From Xestospongia muta (taxonomy: Eukaryota > Porifera > Demospongiae > Haplosclerida > Petrosiidae): DNA of 64,000 bases. How positions within the stretch are numbered: the stretch's first letter is position 1; every line of letters starts with the position of its first letter. The DNA lies in contig OY848919.1 of NCBI GenBank assembly GCA_963693285.1, positions 3,105,827-3,169,826 on the forward strand, given 5' to 3'. The translations under genes were made by a program, and so were the position numbers. The notes under the pieces were generated by a model. That model saw nothing but the letters and a program-made list of their open reading frames with translations. It did not search any database and was not told the origin of the DNA. Positions 10,904-19,539 of this stretch are shown here, one piece after another.

Positions 10904-13900
10904 TTATGGACTTAAAAGTGGCTCACGGTATTCAGAGTACTTGTCGTCAAAAAATGAGGAATCCAACTCTTCTCTAAGATGTCTAGGATTTGTGACTGGT
11001 TGTGAATTCTTTTTAAAACATTGGGTCATTTTTTTTATTGAGTTTTGAACAACATTGATGTAACCTATAAAACGAGCTTGTTGTCCAGTAACTAACACTA
11101 TATGATAGAACACAACTACAGAGAAAGTAAACATCAGTACATGTATCAATGTAGCATCAAGTATTCCTAAAGTGCAATAGTACTTTTGTCTTCCAATGAA
11201 GTACCAGTTAGTACACAGTATAGTACCATAGTTGATCAAGATAGAAAGATCCAAGATATTTATGAACTTGTTTTTAAATGGCTGTAGATAAGCTTGATAA
11301 GTCACAAATAGCACATAAACAGGAAGAACGATAGAATAAATTAATAAAAACTTGGTCATGGTACTTCCTCTATATATTGTGTAAACAATGGATACGAAAA
11401 TTAGTAAGAGTTGTCTAGCAGTAAACCAATATTGTTTGTTGTATTTATAAGGAGCATGGATAGCTTCATATATTGGTCGAAGATATTCTCTTATCTTGTT
11501 AGATTTCATTAGTAGACGACCAGTTAGAATTATTAACATGTAAGGTATTAGAAAGATACCAACTATCACTGATGTTACTATCATTAACACAAAATGTTCA
11601 CCTTCTCCATAATTAACACTGCCATCATTGTACCAAACATTTATTGGTTCATTCATAGTATTGTTGTGTAATTGGACAGATGTGAAGACATCAAAGAATG
11701 CCAGTAGTAATTTTGTGAAGGAGAGGTGAACGACAGTGACTAGTACTTGGACTGATGAGTGAGTTATTTTGTTAGAAAGCCTTAGAGAAAAACGGCTGAG
11801 GATAATGATGACAACAACTATTGTCAAGAGATAGAGTGGAAATAGTAAATTGAGACGAGCTTTCCACAACTCTGTCATTCCATTGTAAAAACATAGAGGA
11901 AAGCCAAGATTCAGATTCAGAAAGGAAATTACAAACAGTGCTACTTTCATGCTATACCTGATAGTCCAAGAACATTGACTAACATTAGTAGACAGAATAT
12001 CATATAACCCAGCATTTGCTATCTGGATGTAGAATATAATTCCATTGAGTGTACCAGTTGTTAATGTAAGTCTGAGAGCATATAACAGGTAAATGAGGAG
12101 GGGACCAGCTACTGTATAGAAGACTAGTGTCCACAACCACCAGTTACTACATTGTCTACATTCTGTAGAACCAAACACTACACTGTAGTTTGTAGAACAA
12201 TCACCACATAAAATGCCTTCTCTGTTGTAAAGACACAATGATGAAGTATTTGACAAATCTTTTGAACTTATTCTAAATCTTTTGTCTCTGTTGCTGTAAT
12301 GAAAGACAGTAAAAGTAGGGTCATTATTACAGTATTCATGATGGCAATACAAAGACAAAAGAAAACCTGAAGTTTCATTCACTGTACCAGCCCATGAAGT
12401 AAAAGTTGGTCTGTTAAAAGTTCTAGTATTGATACTACAGTTAGGATAATAGCCATCAATGTTTAATGAAGATAAAAGATGTGAACAGATACATGATCCA
12501 CTACCTAAGTTCAATTCAAAACCAGGTGGACAAGATTTTAAAGTGATATCAACAACTGTTATACTAGCAATACTGGGAACAGTGAATAGTAAAGCACCAT
12601 ATTTGTGTATGTCCAAAGTACTGTTATCATTGGTATGTATAGTTATATTAATGAGAGTGCAGTCATCACTTTCTCTTATAACTTGTGTACTCTGTCTCTC
12701 TGACAAGTACCAGTTGATATCTGAAGTAAACCCAATATCATTATTTTTAACTACAGCTACAGAAACAATGGAGTAACTGTAATTACCTACAGCATTAATA
12801 GCAGCCATTGAAAAATTAACTGTCTCTCCAGGATAAGCATCATATATAAAGAGTATGTTCGAATTGTTTGTGTTACATATTTTCAACTTTACTGGAGTAG
12901 TAGAAAGTTGAAAAGTATTATTTGGTATAAAGGTGAAGATAGTGTTATAAATTTCTGTTGCCTTTGTGGAATCAACCCAATTATAATTGTTCATATAACA
13001 GTTGTACAATTTAGATGAAAAGATAGAGTTACCAGTGACTGTTGCTTTATTGTTTTCAAATAACACTGCTATATCATCATACTGTGTAGTGTTAACTTGA
13101 AATGTACAATGTGTCTTGTCAAATGGACTGCTAAGACCATATATAGCTCCTCCACTAGATAGAGCTCTGCTATTTGTAAAGTTAGCTTGAAGTCGTTGAG
13201 TAAGATGAATGAGACTATCTCCTATTAACATAATAGCACCTCCATTAATGCTTGTGTTATTGTGAAAGACTATATGTCCCTCTAGAGTAATATCAGATCG
13301 AATAGCCTGCATAACTGTACCATAGTTAAAAGAAAAATTACTGGGTTTTTGTAAGGATCCTTTTATTATGATATTGTTGATATCTAAAAATTTAAAGAGG
13401 CTGGCTGGTAAAAATGTTGTTGTTACAATATGACTTTTTGATATTCCATTGTTGTATGCTTTGATAGATTCCAACACAAAAGATATGTCATTTTTCTCTG
13501 ATGGATATGAAGCTGCAAATATACAAGATCCAGAAAGTGGAGCTTTGTTATTGTTAAAAATAACATTAGAAAATGTGAAACAGATAGAAATTTTCTTAAC
13601 AGCAATTATAGCAATATAAACAACACCTTCTTGGGTATCTCTAATAAGACTTCTAGCTGAAAATGTAAAGTTTACATCAACTATTTGTAGAGGATGATAT
13701 ATTTCACTAGCAGTAATCATTGATAATCTAGAAAATTTATCAAAGAATAACACAAGACCACTACCATGACATTTTCGATCACTGCCATTTGAATCAAACT
13801 TTGAATGTTTAATAACAGTCTGTAAGTGTGGTTTTGTTTCCAAATGTAATAACAGCATTGCTCCAGCTAAAGAACCTACATTGTTTGCAAAAGTACATTG

Positions 13901-14761
13901 AGATATATTAACTTGAACATTGGTGTTTGTTCCAATGTAAAATATTGTAAGTCCTGCAGCATTGATGACTGGTTTCTTAGGATCTTTATTTTTGAAAATA
14001 TAGAGATTTGTAACACACACATATCCTGAGTAAGATACATAGTCAAAATTGTATGAAAAAGTAGAATTTGTAATTTTTAACATATATTTGTTTGTATAGG
14101 AGAGTGTTTTGGGTGAATTGTGATACATTAACAACACTCCACTACCAACACTGTAGCCATGTCCATACTGTGCTGCCTTTTCAATGCCTTGTGAACCAAT
14201 TACATTAACAGAATCCAAAGTACCATTAGGTAAATTAACAGCTACAATAGCAAACCCATAGTACTGGGATATACTCACATCTCTCATAACAAGATGACTA
14301 ATTTCAGTGAACACCAGTACAGCAGCATGATATTGTGTGAAGTAGACAAGAGAACTGGTAGAGTTAATAATGTCAAGTTGTTCCTTATCAAGAGTAGTAA
14401 GGTTAGCACCACAACCAATAAATGTCACTCTCTGTAGAGTCAGACTACCTCTTCCAATGAAGGCAAATCCAATTGTTGGATGGGTAGTGTTAACGTAAAT
14501 GGAAAAGTTACATTGAATAGTAGCCATTGAGTGGTTACTTTGTATGATAAGTGAGTAGTTGGTATTAATGGTACACAAACTCCCATTACCTCTAATATTG
14601 TAGACAGTATCCAGGAGGAGAAGAGTAGTGTCTCCAGTGTAATTATAGTGATGACACAAGTATAGCTGGAGATGATCTTGTGAAGTAATATTGATTACTT
14701 TATTACATTTACTACATATCAGTAGTAAGTGAAAGAGGAGTACCAACATAAGCCACTTCAT
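10904..14761 (-). CDS. R1: giant beta-helix / multi-pass receptor-like protein, 1285 aa
   Basis: One uninterrupted frame. Signal peptide 1-19 (MKWLMLVLLFHLLLICSKC). The ectodomain (20-870) is rich in NxS/T and Cys. It has beta-helix-like repeats with GGAI or similar turns near residues 413 (SGSCIFAAS), 507 (NGGAIML), 538 (SSGGAIYG) and 574 (FENNKATVTGNS), each preceded by FxNN-like strands. A Cys module follows: CPPGF (743), CICSH, then GILCGDCSTNYS (850) and ECRQCSNWWLW (872). About 8-9 membrane segments span 875-1235, with a conserved APYKYNKQYWF loop (1105) and PFKNKFINILD. A roughly 50-residue tail ends YSEYREPLLSP. No enzyme motif is seen and the function is unknown. The reading fits a cell-surface receptor or channel-like protein. 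It is convergent with the RNF212-like gene. Confidence 0.9.
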   Translation of the reverse strand: MKWLMLVLLFHLLLICSKCNKVINITSQDHLQLYLCHHYNYTGDTTLLLLDTVYNIRGNGSLCTINTNYSLIIQSNHSMATIQCNFSIYVNTTHPTIGFAFIGRGSLTLQRVTFIGCGANLTTLDKEQLDIINSTSSLVYFTQYHAAVLVFTEISHLVMRDVSISQYYGFAIVAVNLPNGTLDSVNVIGSQGIEKAAQYGHGYSVGSGVLLMYHNSPKTLSYTNKYMLKITNSTFSYNFDYVSYSGYVCVTNLYIFKNKDPKKPVINAAGLTIFYIGTNTNVQVNISQCTFANNVGSLAGAMLLLHLETKPHLQTVIKHSKFDSNGSDRKCHGSGLVLFFDKFSRLSMITASEIYHPLQIVDVNFTFSARSLIRDTQEGVVYIAIIAVKKISICFTFSNVIFNNNKAPLSGSCIFAASYPSEKNDISFVLESIKAYNNGISKSHIVTTTFLPASLFKFLDINNIIIKGSLQKPSNFSFNYGTVMQAIRSDITLEGHIVFHNNTSINGGAIMLIGDSLIHLTQRLQANFTNSRALSSGGAIYGLSSPFDKTHCTFQVNTTQYDDIAVLFENNKATVTGNSIFSSKLYNCYMNNYNWVDSTKATEIYNTIFTFIPNNTFQLSTTPVKLKICNTNNSNILFIYDAYPGETVNFSMAAINAVGNYSYSIVSVAVVKNNDIGFTSDINWYLSERQSTQVIRESDDCTLINITIHTNDNSTLDIHKYGALLFTVPSIASITVVDITLKSCPPGFELNLGSGSCICSHLLSSLNIDGYYPNCSINTRTFNRPTFTSWAGTVNETSGFLLSLYCHHEYCNNDPTFTVFHYSNRDKRFRISSKDLSNTSSLCLYNREGILCGDCSTNYSVVFGSTECRQCSNWWLWTLVFYTVAGPLLIYLLYALRLTLTTGTLNGIIFYIQIANAGLYDILSTNVSQCSWTIRYSMKVALFVISFLNLNLGFPLCFYNGMTELWKARLNLLFPLYLLTIVVVIIILSRFSLRLSNKITHSSVQVLVTVVHLSFTKLLLAFFDVFTSVQLHNNTMNEPINVWYNDGSVNYGEGEHFVLMIVTSVIVGIFLIPYMLIILTGRLLMKSNKIREYLRPIYEAIHAPYKYNKQYWFTARQLLLIFVSIVYTIYRGSTMTKFLLIYSIVLPVYVLFVTYQAYLQPFKNKFINILDLSILINYGTILCTNWYFIGRQKYYCTLGILDATLIHVLMFTFSVVVFYHIVLVTGQQARFIGYINVVQNSIKKMTQCFKKNSQPVTNPRHLREELDSSFFDDKYSEYREPLLSP

Positions 14762-14880
14762 ATTGCTAGGATCTAGTCTACACTATCTATGAAAAGCAAC
14801 TTGATACTTTTATTAGGTTTATGTGTTTACTTTCACTTGCTATACAAAAATGTCATTGTTTTATTGTTTAAATGGTTAGA
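14762..14880 (-). promoter_or_regulatory. Class A upstream block of R1
   Basis: The first ~120 bases upstream of the R1 start (GGATCTAGTCTAC near the start, TTTACTTTCACTTGC further out, read on the plus strand) are nearly repeated upstream of R2 (23398-23515) and R15 (61602-61720), and partly upstream of R7 (39257-39300). Conservation beyond the coding end suggests 5' UTR plus core promoter copied with the gene. No TATA box is certain. Confidence 0.5.
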
Positions 14881-15179
14881 GTTTGTAAATCTATAGTAAT
14901 ATATAGTATACAGTAAATGACTAAATTAAGTTTTAGAAAACAAAGTAATTGTGATTGTAAACATGTTCTTTTCACACTTACAATAAAATGTCTGTTGAGC
15001 TGCTATTATTATACTGTAAATTCTAATGGATATGTTTATATGATATTTTGAAAACAAGTTATTGACCAGAAAACTTGCCCACTTCACATTTTCAGTAAAG
15101 TGTCTGATTACAATTGAGCTGTTATTAAGATAATGTTGGTATGTAGCATTAAATATGTGTTACCATAGTCCAATAAGAT

Positions 15180-15600
15180 TTGGTAACGAATACTTGTTGT
15201 CCAGTAACTAACACTATATGATAGAACACAACTATGTACAGACAAAAACATCAGTATATATACAAATGTGATATCAAATACTCCTACCTGATACTATTAT
15301 GATTAAGTTCCAATTAGGGCATATACAGTAAAGTGCCAAGGTTAACAATTTCTCCTTTTTATGTGTTTAAAAACATAAGAATCAGTAAAAGATGTTAAAC
15401 AGTAAACCAGTAATTTTGCTATTTATATAATGAACACAATATTATCCATTTACATATCAGTGTAGGTACTAACATATATCACTTCATATTGTGTCAGTGA
15501 ATACAAGTTCTACTTAATCCACAAAAGGAACTTGAAACGTTAAACTTCTATTTGTTTACTTTCACTTGCTACACAAAATTACATTGTTTTATTTATACTA
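15180..15600 (-). pseudogene. Internally deleted receptor remnant
   Basis: Read on the plus strand: 15196-15330 matches the C-terminal coding region of the receptors (segment ending FYHIVLVTGQQ), and 15395-15430 resembles the QYWFTARQ region. At about 15460-15490 a decayed start (CACTTCAT, the complement of ATGAAGTG) is followed by an upstream block like that of R11. The order is collinear with a receptor gene from which most of the body has been deleted. Similar remnants lie at 39340-39620 and 62815-63260. Confidence 0.6.
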
Positions 15601-15945
15601 ATTATAACTTTGATTTTGTAAAATACATAGAATATGTTTACCTAAACAATGAATACCAAAGAACATTATTAGATAATGTTTTGAAAACAAGTAATTTTGG
15701 CTGCAAAACAAGCTTGCCCATTTCTATCAGTAAAGTATCTGATTAGATTTGGAGCTGTTATTAAGATACTAGTACACTCTTAATACATAGGTATATGCTT
15801 GAAATACTTAACCCACTAAGATTTGATAACTAATACTTTAAAGCTGTGTGTCTTTGTCATAATTTTAATTTCAGTAAATCATTATTTTAACTACTACAAA
15901 TATGACATTTAATTCTGAAATTGACTCATATGACATTGGCTATGA
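15600..15945. other. Decayed receptor-flank sequence
   Basis: AT-rich sequence resembling other inter-receptor spacers, with pieces such as GTAAAGTGTCTGATTA and GAGCTGTTATTAAGATA that recur many times in this window. No gene is supported. A 64-codon plus-strand frame at 15552-15746 has no family features. Confidence 0.4.
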
Positions 15946-16200
15946 GTTCTTATTTTAAAATTGGATCATTTTCTTCATTATGTATCGAACAACATTTATA
16001 TAATCTATGAAACAAGCTTGTTGTTAGTAATTAGGACTATATGATAGAGGACAACTATTGAGAAAATAAAAATCAGTATATGTACAAAATGTGATGTCAA
16101 ATATTTCTTATCTGCTGTGCAATAAACCAATTTATTACTAATTAAGTTCCAATTAGTGCACATGCGGTATGGCATCATAGTTGATGATATAAAAATCCTA
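15946..16200 (-). pseudogene. Receptor C-terminal remnant
   Basis: Clearly derived from the last ~80 codons of a receptor. The stretch corresponds to the region around the TGQQARFIGYI and FYHIVLV motifs, read on the minus strand, but has several indels and stops. It merges into the repeated block containing an inverted receptor start (16240-16900). Confidence 0.55.
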
Positions 16201-16239
16201 GATGATCATGATTTATTTTTAATGGTTTAAATAGAATAA

Positions 16240-16900
16240 ATAAGGTTGAGGACAAAAATCATCAAAGATAAGAATGTTGGGCTTAGCATATGGTATGTAC
16301 ATCATCTTTTATTGACTAACAGCATGAAGTTGCTAATGTTGATATTTCTCTTTCACTTACTATTGATATGGAAATGTATTGAGATGATTACCACAAGTTC
16401 TACTCCTGTCCCTTATAAAAACAGCAAAACATATTATTGTTTATACTATTCGCAATTTTTACTGATTTATTTGTATATACAAAGACTATTTCACAATGTA
16501 AACAATATGATAATATTTCTATGGTGTAAAAACAGTCAATTCAAAAAATGACACATTTCTTGTGTTTTACAAAATAAGAGATTTCTATATGAATGGTATT
16601 TACAAATATAAAGAGTTTTGTAAAACAGTTATTAACTTAGAGTTATCTGTATTCATATCTCTAGGACAATCACATGTCACAGGATTCACTTTCCTTATGT
16701 CATATATTATGAATGAATCAACTCAGTTGATGTAAAGTGTACTAAATTGTTGTGTGGTTTACTATCTCTCTCAAAAGACTATTAATGCAGTTACAAGTCA
16801 AAATATCATCTTTAAAAACTCTGTTTATTTGATATATTTTGACTTAACAACTAATGATGTAACTTTAAAACAAAAACATGAACAATATAAAATAATTAAG
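16240..16900 (+). repeat. 650-bp interspersed block, copy 1
   Basis: This block recurs at 53530-54200 and 63500-64000 (running off the window). Shared landmarks include GTTTATACTATTC, ATTTATTTGTATATACAAAG, ATGAATGGTATTTACAAATA and GGACAATCACATGTCACA. Each copy adjoins receptor remnants. Copies 1 and 2 start with a receptor signal-peptide region in inverted orientation. No coding function is seen in the remainder. Confidence 0.75.
16324..16400 (+). pseudogene. Inverted receptor N-terminus fragment
   Basis: On the plus strand, ATG at 16324 opens MKLLMLIFLFHLLLIWKC, clearly a relative of the receptor signal peptide MKWLMLVLLFHLLLICSKC, opposite to every other receptor here. After about 25 codons the similarity ends. 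The frame 16246-16551 that contains it shows nothing else recognisable. It is a rearrangement scar rather than a likely gene. Confidence 0.6.
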
Positions 16901-16974
16901 TGAGATTTAATGGATTAAAGTGAAAATTGCAATATAATATAAAAATTAGTAAGACAGCAAATGTATACATTGCT

Positions 16975-17380
16975 ATGGACTTATGAGAGGTTCACAATAT
17001 TCAGAATAGTTATTATCAAAAATGAGGAGTCCAATTCTTCTCTAAATTGTCCTCATGTGACATGGTCGTGATTTCATTTTAAAACATTGGGTAATTTTCT
17101 TAATTGAGCTTTGAACAACTGATTAATTGGATTTAGAAATATACTGTTCTGTTAAAAAAACTTAGAGAAAACAATTGATGACAACAGCTATTGTCAGGAG
17201 ATAGAGGTGAAAGACTAAACTTAAATAAACTTCCCACAACTCTGTCATTCCACTATAAAACATGGAAGAAAACAAAGATTCAGATTCATAATGGAAATTG
17301 AAAGAGTGCTACTTTCATATTGTACCTTGCAGCCCAAGAATATTGACTAGCATTAATATACAAAATTGTATATGACCCAG
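16975..17380 (-). pseudogene. Receptor 3' remnant ending at the RNF212 duplication breakpoint
   Basis: 16978-17120 corresponds to the receptor tail (decayed form of the EYREPLLSP end). From 17121 it jumps to an older remnant resembling the segment around NLGFPLCFYNGM-TELW, shared with 37740-38020 and 47310-47590. At about 17380 the similarity stops abruptly and RNF212-like intron 6 sequence begins, so this marks one end of a duplicated segment. Confidence 0.65.
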
Positions 17381-17474
17381 GATCAGCATATAATGTTATT
17401 TACTCATTGAAGTACTAAATACATAATGTTACTGATAGATTAGAAATAATCTTTAATATTATACTTTACTCTAG

Positions 17475-19274
17475 AAAGGTGTAGGTGCTTCTCCAATGAG
17501 TGTGACCCCCACTCCGGTTCCTGTTACTCCACTAAGTACTACTCCACATTTTCAAGGTTTCAGTCATCAACTATCCAGCCTGCCAGTACCACGTAGTACT
17601 ATCACTATACCAGTCACAAAGTCACAAAGTTATGTGCAAACACCACAGACAAATTTTGGTAGCAAAGCATCAGTGTTGTCAGCCAGGAGACCTAAATCTA
17701 CTGGAAGTATTACAACGGGATCAAATATTAACAATAGAATTATCAGTGGAAAACATAGGTTATCATCATCACCAGTTGCTCAGTATGGTGCTTCTCCATC
17801 ATTAAAAGCATTAAAAACTCCTAACAGTGCTCAAGTAAGCGATTAAGAACATATTATATAATTAATTTTTTATTATGATTATAGTAATTAAACTTTAATT
17901 AACTTTATAATCAATTGATTATATTAATTTATTAACTACAGTACAGTAATATGAATAAATTTTAATAGATTACCATTGGCTGTGGCTCAGATAGTGGGAT
18001 GACTTATTTCTTGTGTTTTTTTTTATTTAGAGACAGTTGATTACTGCTGTTGGTTCAACCAGACTATGTGTTAGAACACCTCCCATTGATGGAAGAATAA
18101 GTGAATTGATATAATCATATAGTGCTGAAATCAAATAGGATTTGTAAACTATGTTCCTGGAAATGTTTGTGTGCATAAATGTTTATCTGTTAAATATTTA
18201 TCAATTTATTACTGTGGCTATGAATATAAATAAACTCATTCCCTGCTTAATTTGCATAAAGAGGAATGGATAATGACTATTCTGGCATCATATTGAAGCA
18301 TATATAACATTCTAATAAGGTATAGTTTAATTTTATATGTGTACATTTACTATAGGTGTTATTCCTGGTTCTAAAGAAGCTCGACAACTCCTGTCACCTT
18401 CACCCAGAGGAGCTATACCCAGAGAGAACATATTAAGGTATAATATGGTTTATATTACACACCAAATGTATTTATAAATATTTCTTATATGCAGTGCTTG
18501 TGCTAAACGTGATTCTATAATGACTCCTGTCAGGTAAACCTAAGTATAATTTTTTGCTTTTGCATTCAACTTTCCAGTAAAAAAACACTATAGTTTAAGT
18601 AAAATATATGTACTAACAAACTCAATCTATAATCATGCTATCCTTTGCTATAATGTTTAGATGCTAGGCACAGCATATAATGTGTATTTTAAGTTAATAC
18701 ACCCTATATATTCATATATAACATAGATTTAATATTTGCTATCATCTTCTAATGCAATACTATAGAATGTAGGTACCCTTTATGTATTATATACTACAAC
18801 TCTCTCTTATTATAGACAGCCATTATCTATGGGACATTTAAAGTCACCTCTTTCATCACAACAAACTAGGTAAACATCATAACACAAAAACATTAATTAA
18901 TATAATATATAATACATTGTTAATGAAACTAATAACAGCCTTCATTTTGAACCTTGTTAGTAGTACATTGTAGTGTATATAAAATAAAACTGTTATTATG
19001 ATATCTATACTATTTGTAGTACACTATGACTGAGATATTATAATTCACTATCTAATAATTAACTGACACTATATTGCTGTCTGGTTTTAATTTTAGTTAT
19101 CCAAGATCTACAAATCAAGTTAGTGTCACAAATCCAGCTAGTATGATAAGAGGTGTTCCCTCTATTCCATTTGTACCACACCCTTTTATCCCTCAGCATT
19201 CAAGTATTACAGTAAATAAAACATTGATATCACCAACAGTTAGACCAACTGGCTTTAATAGAACTATATTTTAG
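17475..19274 (+). pseudogene. Unit 2: 3'-partial RNF212-like copy, exons 7-12
   Basis: Near-identical copies of exons 7-12 and their introns at 17475-17834, 18031-18100, 18356-18437, 18495-18533, 18816-18869 and 19097-19274. All exon lengths equal those of the full gene and the frame is open to the stop. Exons 1-6 (RING and coiled coil) are absent. The sequence upstream of exon 7 changes to receptor remnant near 17380. Substitutions are few (for example the last base of exon 8 is A instead of G). It could be read from an ATG in exon 7 (17496) if transcribed, but there is no sign of a promoter. A dead partial copy is most likely. Confidence 0.85.
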
Positions 19275-19329
19275 TAAATGTTATATTACAATAATATTAT
19301 ACAAAATGTTTGTCCAAAAACTTATTTGT

Positions 19330-19383
19330 AATAAAAAGGTAATATATTACATAAAATTGAAAGAAATAAATTCAAACTTTATT
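19330..19383. terminator. Opposed poly(A) signals, unit 2
   Basis: AATAAA on the plus strand at 19330-19335 and on the minus strand at 19378-19383 copy the arrangement at 10651-10704. They serve the R2 3' end and, if transcribed, the partial RNF212-like copy. Confidence 0.5.
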
Positions 19384-19539
19384 TTAAAATATTATAATAA
19401 TTGAATGTCCGCTAAACTCTAAGCACTCTACTACATATTATAATAATGAACTCACTAAGTTGATTGTTTTACCTAAAATAGTTCTGAAACTAACAATAAA
19501 CAAACAAATACAAACAATAATAGAGTATTAATATGATAA

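Noticed and set aside
10904..10940. Acidic dileucine or YxxPhi sorting signal in EYREPLLSP
   Set aside because: The spacing of the acidic residue to LL and of Tyr to a bulky hydrophobic residue does not match either consensus.
10904..12150. Classification of the membrane half as a standard seven-helix GPCR
   Set aside because: I count 8-9 membrane segments and see no DRY, NPxxY or GPS cleavage motif, so the GPCR label is not supported.
12459..12776. Plus-strand frames of 70-106 codons recurring inside each receptor (also near 28001, 33482, 43060, 51021, 59301)
   Set aside because: They recur because the receptor is duplicated. They lie antisense within the conserved CPPGF region, start at various points and have no coding features of their own.
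10904..14761. Bacterial origin or contamination because of chlamydial PMP-like repeats
   Set aside because: The genes are embedded among spliced eukaryotic exons, share AT-rich flanks with them, have many N-glycosylation sites, and are joined to animal-type membrane segments.
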